Shown: positions 42,727 through 51,571, numbered from the stretch's first letter. The stretch is 64,000 nt of DNA from a bacterium (GCA_003577245.1 QEVS01000002.1:124001-188000), one strand, 5' to 3'. Program-made: numbers and translations. Notes: generated by a model from the letters alone, not told the origin.

Positions 42727-43437
42727 ATGTCCGAGCCTTTCATCGTCCACCTGCTGAACGAGCTGGAGCAGACACCATTCCCGGCCGTGGCCCGCTTTGA
42801 TCGCGGGGAACCGTTTCCGGGGCGCGTGGCGGTGCTGCCTTCGGCCTTCAACCCTCCCACCGTGGCCCACATGGAGCTGCTTGAACTCGCACGGGATGTA
42901 GAGGGCATCGACACAACGGCCGCCCTGCTCACGACCCGAAACGTCGACAAGGGGCTGCACGGAGCCACGCTCGCGCAGCGGGTCGCGATGCTGCTGGCAG
43001 CGGTGCAACCGGGAACGAATCGAGCCGTGCTCGCGGCCAACGCCGCCCGGATTGCCGGCCAGGGGGAGGCGCTGCGGCGCCAGTTCCCGGGCGTGGCGTT
43101 CGACTTCGTGGCGGGATACGACACGCTCGTGCGGCTTTTCGATGCGCGCTACTACGAGGACATGGGCGCCACACTCGCCGATTTCTTTGCCCATCACCGT
43201 GTTTTGGCCACGAATCGCGGCGAGGCGACCATCGAAGTGGTGCGAGAGTTCATTGAAAGCACCCCGGCGGCGCGGGAGTTCAGGGAGCGCATCCTGGTTC
43301 GCGAGCTGCACGCGCACCCGGCGTCACTCTCGTCGACGCTGGCGAGGGATGCGGCCGCAAGGGGGGAGCAGCACCCGGCGGTCCCGGCGGCGGTGGCGGA
43401 GTACATACGCCGTCACGGGCTCTACCGCGAGAGCTGA
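42727..43437 (+). CDS. NadD-like nicotinate/nicotinamide nucleotide adenylyltransferase-type protein
   Basis: A 236-residue nucleotidylyltransferase. The HxGH-type motif is present as AFNPPTVAHMELL (the second position is V and the fourth H), and the C-terminal LSSTLARDA plus VAEYIRRHGLY matches the ISSTxIR and IxxxxLY ends of NadD. It should transfer AMP to a nicotinate or related mononucleotide, but the long central region departs from standard NadD so the substrate is unsure. It converges on the CoA transferase gene with a 3-nt gap. Confidence 0.75.
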   Translation: MSEPFIVHLLNELEQTPFPAVARFDRGEPFPGRVAVLPSAFNPPTVAHMELLELARDVEGIDTTAALLTTRNVDKGLHGATLAQRVAMLLAAVQPGTNRAVLAANAARIAGQGEALRRQFPGVAFDFVAGYDTLVRLFDARYYEDMGATLADFFAHHRVLATNRGEATIEVVREFIESTPAAREFRERILVRELHAHPASLSSTLARDAAARGEQHPAVPAAVAEYIRRHGLYRES

Positions 43438-43440
43438 CTC

Positions 43441-44673
43441 TCAGCCCGTGATGGCGCCAATATCGGGGCCGCCGGAGGTGGCGACCACGCCTCTCTCTTC
43501 GAGTTCGGCGACCTCGCCGGCGGTGATTCCGAGCATCTCCCCAAGAACCGCGACCGTATCAGCGCCCAAGTCCGGGGGTGAGCCTTTGATGCCGGCCTCG
43601 CTGCGGGACAGGCGGAAGGGGGTGTTGGCGATTGGTATGGTCCCGGCACGGGGATGGGATACTTCCCGGATCATTCCGCGCTCGCGCACCTGGGGGTCGG
43701 TCACCACCTGAGGAATGGTGTTGATGGGCCCGCAGGGGATGCCCATCGGGCCGAGCATATCGAGCCACTCCGCAGTTGTGCGGGCGCGGAAAGCGGCTTC
43801 GAGGATGGGCTCGAGCTCTGCGTGACGGGAGGTGCGCCGCGGGCTGGTGGCGAAGCGTTCGTCGTCGATGAGTTCGGGCAGGCCCAGGGCCCCGCAAAGG
43901 AGCTGCCACTGGTTCTCTTCGCCGAAGCTGAGCGCCACCACCAGGTAGCCATCGGCGGTGGGAAAGGCCTGGAACGGGGTGGCGCTGGGGTGACGGGTCC
44001 CGAGGGGACCGGGGGGCGAACCGGTGACGAAGTAGCGCATGATGGCGTTTTCGAGCACCGAGACCTGGCAATCGAGCATGCTGATGTCGATGGCCTGCCC
44101 AAGGCCGCTGCGCTCGCGCTCGAAGAGCGCCGACAGGATGCCGACGGCCGTGAAGAGCCCGGCAGAGATATCGCCCATGGAAGCGCCCGGGCGCACGGGA
44201 CGCCCCCCGGCTTCGCCCGTGATCGACATGATGCCGCCCATGGCCTGGACAATGATGTCGAGCGCGGGGCGCTCCCGGTAGGGACCGGTCTGGCCGAAGC
44301 CGGAGGTACTCGCGAAGATGAGCCGCGGGTTGCGCCGCGCGAGGTCTTCGTAGCCGATGCCAAGGCGCTCCATTGTCCCGGGGGTGAAGTTCTCCATCAC
44401 CACGTCGGCTTTTTCGGCGAGCCGCCGGAAGAGCTCCCTACCCTCTTCGCCACGCAGATCTATGGCGATGGACCGCTTGCCGCGGTTCACGCTGAAGAAG
44501 TAGCCGCTCCAGCCGTTGGAATAGGGCCCGGTGGTGCGGGCGATGTCGCCCCAGGGAGGGCGCTCCACCTTGATCACGTCGGCGCCGAGGTCGCATAGCA
44601 GCATTGCCGCATAGGGGCCCGAGAGCACCCATGTCAGGTCGAGGATGGTGATGCCTTCAAGCGGTCTGGCCAT
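43441..44673 (-). CDS. CaiB/BaiF-type (class III) CoA transferase
   Basis: A 410-residue class III CoA transferase. N-terminal LxDLTWVLSGPYAAMLLCDLGADVIKVE and the catalytic Asp in PALDIIVQAMGG (the aspartyl-CoA thioester residue) are present, with GASMGDISAGLFT downstream. These enzymes move CoA between carboxylic acids, for example formyl, carnitine or bile-acid derivatives; the acyl group is not predictable. A TAACCT -10 box lies 6 nt before the ATG on the minus strand. It fits with acyl-CoA metabolism elsewhere in the window. Confidence 0.93.
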   Translation of the reverse strand: MARPLEGITILDLTWVLSGPYAAMLLCDLGADVIKVERPPWGDIARTTGPYSNGWSGYFFSVNRGKRSIAIDLRGEEGRELFRRLAEKADVVMENFTPGTMERLGIGYEDLARRNPRLIFASTSGFGQTGPYRERPALDIIVQAMGGIMSITGEAGGRPVRPGASMGDISAGLFTAVGILSALFERERSGLGQAIDISMLDCQVSVLENAIMRYFVTGSPPGPLGTRHPSATPFQAFPTADGYLVVALSFGEENQWQLLCGALGLPELIDDERFATSPRRTSRHAELEPILEAAFRARTTAEWLDMLGPMGIPCGPINTIPQVVTDPQVRERGMIREVSHPRAGTIPIANTPFRLSRSEAGIKGSPPDLGADTVAVLGEMLGITAGEVAELEERGVVATSGGPDIGAITG

Positions 44674-44679
44674 ACGCGC

Positions 44680-44685
44680 AGGTTA
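44680..44685 (-). promoter_or_regulatory. -10 box of a leaderless CoA transferase mRNA
   Basis: Minus strand TAACCT followed by 6 nt and the ATG at 44673. Confidence 0.55.
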
Positions 44686-44700
44686 CAGCGGCGAACCCGG

Positions 44701-46017
44701 CTACTTGAACCTGTACTTGATCCCGCCGAGGGTCAGGAAGCCGGCGGTGAACCGCAGCTCCGTGGGCTCGGCATCGCGGGGGATGATGAAAACGGCCTGC
44801 ACACGGTCGCCATCGTCGCCTGCGATCTTGCCGGGCGCGACTTCGCCACCGACCACGATCAGCGATGCATCGTAGGTCTCGATCTCGCCATCGGTTTCCG
44901 CTTTGAGCCGTATCTCGCCCGGCCTGACCCAGGCGCTGTCGTCGCTGAAGTTGTCGACCTGCCAGGTGAACACGATCATCCGCTCGTCCCGCTCAACGTC
45001 GAGGATGGGAACGAGGTCGTCGCCTGGGTCTGTGACCTCATCCAGCCAGACGTCGATGTTCCCGCTGAAGGTTTCGACGGTGACGCCTCCCTGGGGGACG
45101 CCCCTGGCCAGCTGGTCGTAGTCGACAGACTCCACGTGCGGCTCGTTCGCCATGGCCGCGGCCACGCCGATGAGGACCGCCAGGCCACCGGCGGCCAGCG
45201 CGCCGAGGACGCCGCTGATGACGACGGTGGAGCTGGCTGCAGGGCCCGCCGCGGCGGAGAGCACGAAAGGAGGGAAGCGGTCATGGAACGAGGCGAAGTA
45301 GCCGAGCACGCGGAAATACCAGCGGGTCACGCCGGTGACGAAACCGAACAGCCCACGCGGGTAGCGTCCCGTGAACAGGATCGCCCACCAGGAAAGGAAG
45401 ACGACCACCACGACGCCGACCATGAGGAAGCTGAGCAGGATGAAGTGGGGTATCAGGAGGACGCCCTTCCAGAAGAAGACACGCCAGCGGCTGAGCTCGC
45501 CCTGGGGCGGGTCGTCGTACTCAAGGGTGACGGGGCTGGTGCCGGTATCAAAGCTCGGGAAGCGGTCGGTTAGCAGGAGCGCATACGACCATGCGCGGGC
45601 CTCGAAGCCGAATGCTCCGCTGTTCGCAGCGAAGAGCCAGCGCGGATAGCGCCGGCGGAGGAAGACGGTGAGCCACCCGGCCGGCATCGCGGCGTACTGG
45701 AGCGTCTGCACCAGGTAGAGGAAGAACCAGACGGGGATGATGAGGAAGCCGCGGAAAAACGTGCTCAGCCGGCTGAGGCGTTCGGGATAGGCGACCTCGA
45801 AGCGCATGGGGAATGGAGCGGAGGTCAGGGTTTCGGGTGGCGACGGTGGGGGAGGAGGTGGAGGAGACGGGGCCGAGTCCGGTGCGCTCCCCTGTGCTTG
45901 GGCCGGCAGCCCGGAAGGCGCGGCCTCGTGAGGTGGCTTTTGGCGGCCCAGGGCGCCCGGGTCGAAGAACGGCTGCCTTTCGGGAGACGCGTCAGGGCCC
46001 TCACCCGGGCTGGACAT
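44701..46017 (-). CDS. DUF4389 membrane protein with Pro-rich N-terminus
   Basis: A 438-residue protein. A Pro-rich cytoplasmic region (about 1-70, including a run of prolines) leads into a DUF4389 membrane region (about 75-260) with the repeated pattern ILFTGRYPRGLFGF...RW...DRFPPF. A further transmembrane helix at about 270-290 precedes a 130-residue C-terminal beta-rich domain (DUF4352-like in appearance). The ATG at 46017 avoids a low-quality extension. The gene follows a smaller DUF4389 gene on the same strand. The family function is unknown. Confidence 0.8.
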   Translation of the reverse strand: MSSPGEGPDASPERQPFFDPGALGRQKPPHEAAPSGLPAQAQGSAPDSAPSPPPPPPPSPPETLTSAPFPMRFEVAYPERLSRLSTFFRGFLIIPVWFFLYLVQTLQYAAMPAGWLTVFLRRRYPRWLFAANSGAFGFEARAWSYALLLTDRFPSFDTGTSPVTLEYDDPPQGELSRWRVFFWKGVLLIPHFILLSFLMVGVVVVVFLSWWAILFTGRYPRGLFGFVTGVTRWYFRVLGYFASFHDRFPPFVLSAAAGPAASSTVVISGVLGALAAGGLAVLIGVAAAMANEPHVESVDYDQLARGVPQGGVTVETFSGNIDVWLDEVTDPGDDLVPILDVERDERMIVFTWQVDNFSDDSAWVRPGEIRLKAETDGEIETYDASLIVVGGEVAPGKIAGDDGDRVQAVFIIPRDAEPTELRFTAGFLTLGGIKYRFK

Positions 46018-46100
46018 GGGACACCTCCGGCGGCGGGCCGGCCCCACCGCGTGCCAGTTTGACCGGCGCCCCGCACCGGGCGGCACGGGGCGCTAATGCA

Positions 46101-46685
46101 CTAGTTCAGGCTGAAGGGCGGGTACTGGTCCACATGCATGTACATGTATGAGGTGACCCGCGTCTGCCAGCGCAGCCAGCCAACGATGAAGTTGTGCAAG
46201 CCTTCGGGAACGGACCCGGTGAAGAGGGCCACAAACCATGAGATGAGCACGCAGACTTCGGCGGCGATGGTGACGAACCAGAGGACGATGATCTGCGGAA
46301 TCACCATGAGGATTCGGAAAAAGCAGGTGAGGCGGTTCCGGCCGTCCACCTGCCCATCGACTGCCACCCGCACGGGATAGGCGGGGTCGTCTTCGAGGCT
46401 GAAAGGCGGGTAGCGGTCGGTGAGGAGCACAAGGTAGGCCCCGACCCGCGTCTGCCAGCGGAGAGCGCCGATGCTGAACTTGAGCATCCCTTCCGGGTAC
46501 CTGCCGGTGAACAGGATCACCCACCAGGCGATGAACGTCACCACGCTGGCGGCGAGCTGCACGAAATAGGAGACGATGTACTGCGGTATGGCGAAGATGA
46601 TGCGCAGGAACACCGAAAGGCGGCTCTGTGGGGCTGCCGGGTCGGCGTCGAGCACAACTGGATAGGCTCCTGCAGCGCTTGCCAT
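46101..46685 (-). CDS. DUF4389 membrane protein with internal duplication
   Basis: A 194-residue membrane protein made of two DUF4389 repeats of about 75 residues: each has two hydrophobic helices, the ILFTGRYPEG or ALFTGSVPEG turn, an xxxRWQTRVxxY helix and ends DRYPPFSL or DQYPPFSL. The repeats suggest an internal duplication, and the larger downstream protein carries two related units plus a C-terminal domain. It is probably co-expressed with that gene (84-nt gap). No function is known. Confidence 0.85.
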   Translation of the reverse strand: MASAAGAYPVVLDADPAAPQSRLSVFLRIIFAIPQYIVSYFVQLAASVVTFIAWWVILFTGRYPEGMLKFSIGALRWQTRVGAYLVLLTDRYPPFSLEDDPAYPVRVAVDGQVDGRNRLTCFFRILMVIPQIIVLWFVTIAAEVCVLISWFVALFTGSVPEGLHNFIVGWLRWQTRVTSYMYMHVDQYPPFSLN

Positions 46686-46783
46686 GCTCTGTCCCTCAAT
46701 TCACGGCCGGGCGTCTGCCGCGCCCCGCGCCGGGGTCCCCGAGAATGGTCCCCACACCGCCACCAGGTTCCGCTCGACAGGTG

Positions 46784-47485
46784 CTAGCCGACGACGGCCA
46801 GCGAAGCTTTCATGATCGATTCCCAGATCCGGTTTCCATCAACGCCGCCGACGAGGTGCTCCCCGGCGCGCTCGGGATGCGGCATCATGCCGAGCACGTT
46901 GCCGCGGGCGTTGATGATGCCGGCGATGTTGTGGGCGCTGCCGTTGGGGTTGGCTTCCGGCGCCGGCCGGCCGGCGGCATCGACGTAACGAAACACCACC
47001 CGGCCTTCCTGTTCCAGGGCCGCCAGCGTGGCCTCGTCGGCGAAGTAGTTGCCGTCGCCGTGGCTGATGGGGATGCGCAGCACTTCACCTTCGCGGATGT
47101 TGCTGGCCCAGGGGGTGTGGCCCCCTTCCCGGCGCAGGTAGGTCCACTCACAGCGAAACTGGAGGCTGTCGTTGCGCATGAGCGCCCCCGGCAGCAGGCC
47201 GCTTTCGCAGAGGACCTGGAAGCCGTTGCAGATTCCAATCACCGGGCCGCCACGGCTGGCGAAGCGAGTGACCAGTTCCATGATGGGTGAGAAGCGCGCG
47301 ATGGCGCCGCAGCGCAGGTAATCGCCGTAAGAGAAGCCGCCGGGAAGGACCACGGCGTCGTAGCCTTCAAGGCTGGTTTCGCGGTGCCAGAGGATGTCCG
47401 CCTCGCATCCCAGCACGTCTTTCAGGACGTGATGGCAATCCCGGTCGCTCCACGTTCCGGGAAAGCGGATGATGGCGAAACGCAT
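46784..47485 (-). CDS. purQ: Phosphoribosylformylglycinamidine synthase subunit PurQ
   Basis: A 233-residue class I glutamine amidotransferase subunit of FGAM synthase, which supplies ammonia in the fourth step of purine synthesis. The nucleophile lies in GICNGFQ and the catalytic His-Glu in MPHPER. It is typical length. PurS and PurL are not adjacent in this window, so the genes are dispersed. A GGAGGG ribosome-binding site and an extended -10 (TGG-TATACT) precede it. Confidence 0.96.
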   Translation of the reverse strand: MRFAIIRFPGTWSDRDCHHVLKDVLGCEADILWHRETSLEGYDAVVLPGGFSYGDYLRCGAIARFSPIMELVTRFASRGGPVIGICNGFQVLCESGLLPGALMRNDSLQFRCEWTYLRREGGHTPWASNIREGEVLRIPISHGDGNYFADEATLAALEQEGRVVFRYVDAAGRPAPEANPNGSAHNIAGIINARGNVLGMMPHPERAGEHLVGGVDGNRIWESIMKASLAVVG

Positions 47486-47514
47486 GAACCCTCCGGCCTC
47501 CCGTTACTGCGCGC

Positions 47515-47520
47515 AGTATA
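47515..47520 (-). promoter_or_regulatory. Extended -10 box of purQ
   Basis: Minus strand TATACT preceded by TGG (extended -10), about 29 nt upstream of the purQ ATG with a good ribosome-binding site between. Confidence 0.55.
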
Positions 47521-47542
47521 CCAACGCTAGATGTGCATCTGT

Positions 47543-49729
47543 CTACACGGTTTCCACGGATTGTGAGCGCGATGCGCCGGGATCTTCGGCCAGGCGGGCG
47601 ATAACTGCAACCTCATCGACGGTAGCGGCGGGATACTCGATGCGCGGGTGATACACGGCGCGCAGGGTGGCCTTGAAACTGGCGGCCACCTGCTGGATCT
47701 CCTTCATGGTTATGTCGCATTCATCGAGCTGGCCTTCGGCGAGCCTTTCCGCGATCACGCTATCCACGACCTCGTCGATATGCGACTGGGCGCGCTCCTG
47801 CCGGGCGCGGATCACGGCCTCGCAGGAATCGGAGAGCATGACGATGGCGGCCTCCTTGGACTGGGGCAGGGGGCCGGCGTAACGGAAGTCGCTGGCCGAC
47901 ACATCGTCGCCGTCCTGGATGGCGCGGCGATAGAAGTAGGTTACAAGGCGCGTCCCATGATGCTGGGGAATAAAGTCCCGCACCACCTGGGGCACGCGGT
48001 AGCGGCGCGCGATTTCGAGCCCGTTGGTCACGTGCTCGCGAATGAGCCGGGCGCTTTCGGCAGGGGGCAGGTCCGTGTGGGGGCTTGCCAGCCCATCGAG
48101 GGAGTTTTCAATGTAGTAGCGGGGCTGGGCGAGCTTGCCGATGTCGTGGTAGTGGGAACCGGCGCGCACCACAAGCGCATCGGCTCCGATACGTGTGGCG
48201 GCGCGTTCGGCGAGGGCGCTCACCATCATGCTGTGGTGGTAGGTACCGGGCGCCTCTTCCTGCAACCTGAGGAGAAGGGGATGGTCGGCCCTCACGAGCT
48301 CCATGAGCTGGAGCCTCGTGGTGACGCCAAGTGCCATTGAGAGCAGGACAAACACTCCCACAGCGAGCACGGCAGAAGCAGCGCCATTGATTCCCGCGGC
48401 CAGGCTCAACCAGCCGAGGTCTTCCACGGCGCGCATTTCGCCAAGCATCCAGAACGCTGCAAGCACAACCCAGGTCGCCCCGGAAACGGCAACGGCGGAG
48501 AAGGCGAAGCGGGAGAGCCTTTCGGCCCGGTAGACGGTCACGGCGCCCAGCAGCCCGCCGGCCGTGTAGGCGATGGCCAGCTCAAGCGCCTCAATTGGCC
48601 CGGTGAACGTTGCACCGGCGAGGTCTGGCGCGGTGATGCCGATGAAGGTTGCGAGCAGGCCCGTCACGACCGCTACCAGGGCGGCGAAGGAGAGGTCGGC
48701 GAACGAAGCGGTGACCATTGCCACCGCGGCCACAGGGATGGCGAAGACCAGGTAGTGATCGCCCCGCCCGGGTCCCACTTCGAGCAGGAGGAAGCGCACG
48801 GCCAGCAGTACCACCGCGGCGGTCAGCACGGTGACGGCCATTCTGCGGCCCGCGGGCGTGGGGAAGGGCTGCAGCTGAAAGACGAAGATGGCAAGCAAGA
48901 GGCCCGCGCCGAGGGCGAAGAGGCCACCCCCCGCGACGTCGTACCAGTCGATGCCGGTCTCTATCAGGCCGGCGGCCTGGAGGGCTTCGATGTCGGCCTC
49001 GGAGAGCGCTTGCCCTTCGGCAACAATGACCTGCCCCACGGCATAGGTCTGGTAGACGAGCGCCGTGGCTGCGCGAGCTTCGTCCCGGGCTCGCCGGGTT
49101 GCCTCTTCGTCCAGGCGCACGTTCGGAGCGACGAAGGCTCGCATGAGCTCGCGCAGGGCCGTCTGCTCCGCTGTTGAGGCGGGGGCGTTGGCGGGCGTGG
49201 CGAGGAACTGGTCGACGCGGGCTTCGATCTCGGAGTCCTTTACGCCCGCCTTCATGATTCCTTCGAGGGCGGATGCTGCCCGGGTCACGAAGGCATCGAA
49301 CTCCGAACGCTCAATGGCCACCAGGCTGGTCCTGCCCGCCGCGGCGAGACCGGAGCCGCTGGCGAGCGCTCCGATCTGAACCACCTGCTCCTGGCTGCTC
49401 AGGCCGGGTCGCATGCGAATGGCCCGCACTTCTTCGAGGAAGGCCTTCAGAGCGCTTGCCCGTTGCTGGGAAACAGCAGAATCGGGCGGGAGGAAGACAC
49501 CGGGAACGTCGGCAGCGGCCTGGTCCCGGGCTGCGGCGGTCAGGGCATTTGAGGCATAGGTGACGCTCTCAGTCGCCTCGATGGTGCGCGGCGCAGCAGC
49601 TCCCACCTTGAGCTCGTCGCCAAAGGGAAAGACGGGCATTAGGAGGGGGGCAGAAACGAGCGCAATGGCGAGGCCGAACAGCAAAGCCGCAGCACGCGAG
49701 ACCACGGGAAGGGGACGGCGACGGAACAT
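47543..49729 (-). CDS. pgpH: PgpH/7TM-HD cyclic di-AMP phosphodiesterase
   Basis: A 728-residue membrane protein of the 7TMR-HD family: an N-terminal anchor (about 12-32), a large extracellular region (to about 275), seven transmembrane helices (about 275-490) and a cytoplasmic HD domain with EEAPGTYHHSMMVSALAE and the metal-binding HYHDIGK. Members of this type hydrolyse cyclic di-AMP. In many bacteria the gene lies near rpsU and yqeY, as here (HAD gene between). A TATCAT box lies 11 nt before the ATG on the minus strand. Confidence 0.93.
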   Translation of the reverse strand: MFRRRPLPVVSRAAALLFGLAIALVSAPLLMPVFPFGDELKVGAAAPRTIEATESVTYASNALTAAARDQAAADVPGVFLPPDSAVSQQRASALKAFLEEVRAIRMRPGLSSQEQVVQIGALASGSGLAAAGRTSLVAIERSEFDAFVTRAASALEGIMKAGVKDSEIEARVDQFLATPANAPASTAEQTALRELMRAFVAPNVRLDEEATRRARDEARAATALVYQTYAVGQVIVAEGQALSEADIEALQAAGLIETGIDWYDVAGGGLFALGAGLLLAIFVFQLQPFPTPAGRRMAVTVLTAAVVLLAVRFLLLEVGPGRGDHYLVFAIPVAAVAMVTASFADLSFAALVAVVTGLLATFIGITAPDLAGATFTGPIEALELAIAYTAGGLLGAVTVYRAERLSRFAFSAVAVSGATWVVLAAFWMLGEMRAVEDLGWLSLAAGINGAASAVLAVGVFVLLSMALGVTTRLQLMELVRADHPLLLRLQEEAPGTYHHSMMVSALAERAATRIGADALVVRAGSHYHDIGKLAQPRYYIENSLDGLASPHTDLPPAESARLIREHVTNGLEIARRYRVPQVVRDFIPQHHGTRLVTYFYRRAIQDGDDVSASDFRYAGPLPQSKEAAIVMLSDSCEAVIRARQERAQSHIDEVVDSVIAERLAEGQLDECDITMKEIQQVAASFKATLRAVYHPRIEYPAATVDEVAVIARLAEDPGASRSQSVETV

Positions 49730-49782
49730 GGGTCAATCCGATGATACCAGAGCCAACCGGGCCCCCGGCCGGGAGTGCCGGC

Positions 49783-50487
49783 CTACACTTCGCCGAGAAT
49801 CTCGTTGAGTGCGCCGAGTCGTTCGACCACCAGGTAGCCGGCAGCCTCACGCGGGCGGCCGTTCCGCTGCAGGAGCACGGCACGGAGCCCGGCAGCCCGG
49901 GCCCCGGCGACGTCGGTCTCCACCCGGTCGCCCACGAAAAGCGCCTCGTGCGACTCCACGGCGAGTTCAGCGAGCGCCTTCTGGTAGATCCCGGGGTGCG
50001 GCTTCGCCAGTCCTACATCGGCCGAAGAGACGATGCAATCGAGGTAGCCGGCGAGCCCGAGCTGGTTCACCTTCACTTCCAGCAGCCGCGCGGGGAAGAT
50101 GGAGTTTGTGACGATGCCGGTCCGGTAGTCCCTGTAGCGGAGAGAAGGAAGCAGGGCTCGGGCGTCATCGTAGACGGTGTACCCTTCGTAGGCGGCATCG
50201 AAGAAGAGGCGGGCGCAGGCGTCGACGTCGCTGGTCCCGACGGTCCATCCGAGCCAGGTGAACGCGCTCGCGATGATCGCGTGAATGGAAGGCGCCGGTT
50301 CTCCGGGGGCAGGATCACGGTCCGGCATCACGGCCTCGAGCGCCCGTTCGAAGTCGGCGTCGCGCAAGGCGAAGTGGAGGTGCTTGCGTCCATAGGCGGC
50401 GACGGCCCCGGCCGGGTACGAGGTCACGAGCTGCTGCTCGCGTACAAGGGTTCCGCCCCAGTCGAACAGGACCGCCCGGATGCTCAC
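49783..50487 (-). CDS. HAD-superfamily hydrolase
   Basis: A 234-residue HAD hydrolase with motif I FDWGGTLV (second Asp replaced by Gly, which is tolerated in some subfamilies), motif II IVTNS, the Lys in AKPHPGIYQKAL, and motif IV VGDRVETDVAGA. The replacement of the general acid Asp by Gly may lower or change phosphatase activity. It overlaps yqeY by 4 nt and precedes pgpH by 53 nt, so it is part of the yqeY-HAD run. Confidence 0.88.
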   Translation of the reverse strand: MSIRAVLFDWGGTLVREQQLVTSYPAGAVAAYGRKHLHFALRDADFERALEAVMPDRDPAPGEPAPSIHAIIASAFTWLGWTVGTSDVDACARLFFDAAYEGYTVYDDARALLPSLRYRDYRTGIVTNSIFPARLLEVKVNQLGLAGYLDCIVSSADVGLAKPHPGIYQKALAELAVESHEALFVGDRVETDVAGARAAGLRAVLLQRNGRPREAAGYLVVERLGALNEILGEV

Positions 50488-50936
50488 TGGCCTGCCAGGA
50501 GCTCCCTGACGATGTCGCTCACCATCTTGCCATCGGTTCGGCCGGCGAACTGTTGCATGAGCCCTGGCATGACCTTGCCGATATCGCGCGGGCCGCTGGC
50601 GCCGGTTTCGGCGACCGCGCGCCTGGCAGCCGCCTCGATCTCTTCGCGTGTGGCCTGCCGTGGCAGGTAGGCCTCAAGCCAGGCGAGCTCGCCCTCTTCT
50701 TTTGCCACCAGGTCTTCGCGACCCCCCTTGCGGAACTCGACGATGCTATCGCGACGCTGCTTGACCTGCTTCTGGACCACAGCCAGCACGCCGGCATCGT
50801 CAAGCTCGTGCCGCAGTTCGATCTCGGTATTGCGGATGGCTGCGGTGAGCATCCGCAGGGCGACCTTGCGGATCTCGTCGCGAGCGCGGATCGCGTCGTG
50901 GAGATCGGCCTGGACCTGGTCCTTCAAGGCAGTCAT
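50484..50936 (-). CDS. GatB/YqeY-domain protein
   Basis: A 150-residue YqeY protein: LKDQVQADLHDAIRARDEIRKVALRMLTAAIRNTEI, the alpha-helical linker with EFRKGGREDLVAKEEGELAWLEAYLPRQ and the C-terminal GKVMPGLMQQFAGRTDGKMVSDIV. It is related to the tRNA-binding tail of GatB but its own function is unsettled. It lies downstream of rpsU, the standard location, separated by a strong palindrome. Confidence 0.92.
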   Translation of the reverse strand: MTALKDQVQADLHDAIRARDEIRKVALRMLTAAIRNTEIELRHELDDAGVLAVVQKQVKQRRDSIVEFRKGGREDLVAKEEGELAWLEAYLPRQATREEIEAAARRAVAETGASGPRDIGKVMPGLMQQFAGRTDGKMVSDIVRELLAGQ

Positions 50937-50957
50937 CGGAGTCCTCCGGGAACGCTA

Positions 50958-50981
50958 CAGGCCCGGGCATGCCCGGGCCTG
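50958..50981. repeat. Perfect 24-bp palindrome between rpsU and yqeY
   Basis: Half-site CAGGCCCGGGCA and its exact reverse complement, with no loop. As RNA it would be a near-perfect 11-bp hairpin with an AT loop, without a T-run. It could act as an attenuator between rpsU and yqeY or as a DNA-binding site. Confidence 0.6.
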
Positions 50982-51009
50982 AGGTTGGGGCTGTTCGGAG
51001 CCCGGCCGG

Positions 51010-51231
51010 CTAGCGCCGGGCGGACTGCAGGGCGCGGGCTTCGCTTCGCATCTGCTTCTTGCGGAGCTTCCGGAGGCGCGCGGCTTCCTTCTTCTTCCGC
51101 TTTACGCTCGGCTTCTCGTAGTGTTCGCGACGCCTCGCTTCGGAGAGAATGCCATCCTGCTGCACGCGCTTGTTGAAGCGCTTGAGGGCGCCTTCGAACG
51201 ACTCGTTATCGCCGATGATGACTTCGGCCAA
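51010..51231 (-). CDS. rpsU: 30S ribosomal protein bS21
   Basis: A 73-residue bS21 (AEVIIGDNESFEGALKRFNKRV, then the strongly basic C-terminal KKKEAARLRKLRKK). The normal length requires a TTG start at 51231, immediately before AEVII; the GTG further upstream would add nine unconserved residues. It binds near the anti-Shine-Dalgarno end of 16S rRNA. yqeY and pgpH follow, as in many genomes. A possible promoter lies about 50 nt upstream. Confidence 0.95.
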   Translation of the reverse strand: MAEVIIGDNESFEGALKRFNKRVQQDGILSEARRREHYEKPSVKRKKKEAARLRKLRKKQMRSEARALQSARR

Positions 51232-51342
51232 CCAGCTATCACCCCGCCTTCTTGTCACAGATATCCGCCCCAGCGGGCGGCAACCAACACACACTAACAT
51301 CCCGGGACGACTCGCGAAAGCGCTTCGCACCGGGGCACGCAA

Positions 51343-51360
51343 ATGGGGCCAATGCCCCAT
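51343..51360 (-). terminator. Terminator-like hairpin after the small paralogues
   Basis: Minus strand 7-bp stem ATGGGGC/GCCCCAT with loop ATTG followed by TTGC, 28 nt after the stop at 51388. Confidence 0.45.
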
Positions 51361-51387
51361 CGGCGACCTGCAGAAGGACCCGGCCTG

Positions 51388-51531
51388 CTAGTCGGCCGAG
51401 GGGAGCACCTTGGGCTGCATCAGCTCCATGGCGCGGCCGTTGACTTTCAACTCGCAATTCCCGGGCTTGATGACCAGGAGCTCGATCCCGGTTTCCTCAT
51501 CCTTGTAGCGCTTGCCAAGCTGCACTGCCAT
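51388..51531 (-). CDS. Cysteine-poor desulforedoxin-like paralogue, 47 aa
   Basis: A 47-residue protein that pairs with the metal-binding one just upstream: MAVQLGKRYKDEETG aligns with MPAQTGKRYTCPACG, the following IELLVIKPGNCELKVNGRAMEL with SEFIVTKGGDGELTCGDTPLEL. The CPAC metal ligands are replaced by DEET, and the third ligand region has one Cys at a different place, so it should not bind metal the same way. A GAGAGGAACGAG sequence precedes the ATG. The two are 40 nt apart on the same strand. The family is related to desulforedoxin/zinc-ribbon proteins by my reading. Confidence 0.65.
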   Translation of the reverse strand: MAVQLGKRYKDEETGIELLVIKPGNCELKVNGRAMELMQPKVLPSAD

Positions 51532-51571
51532 ATCTCGTTCCTCTCCTTGTGGGTCTTTCGCTGTGGCGCTG

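Noticed and set aside
46120-46150. Alternating purine-pyrimidine stretch (tgcatgtacatgta)
   Set aside because: It lies within the DUF4389 coding sequence and encodes MYMHV; no evidence for a structural role.
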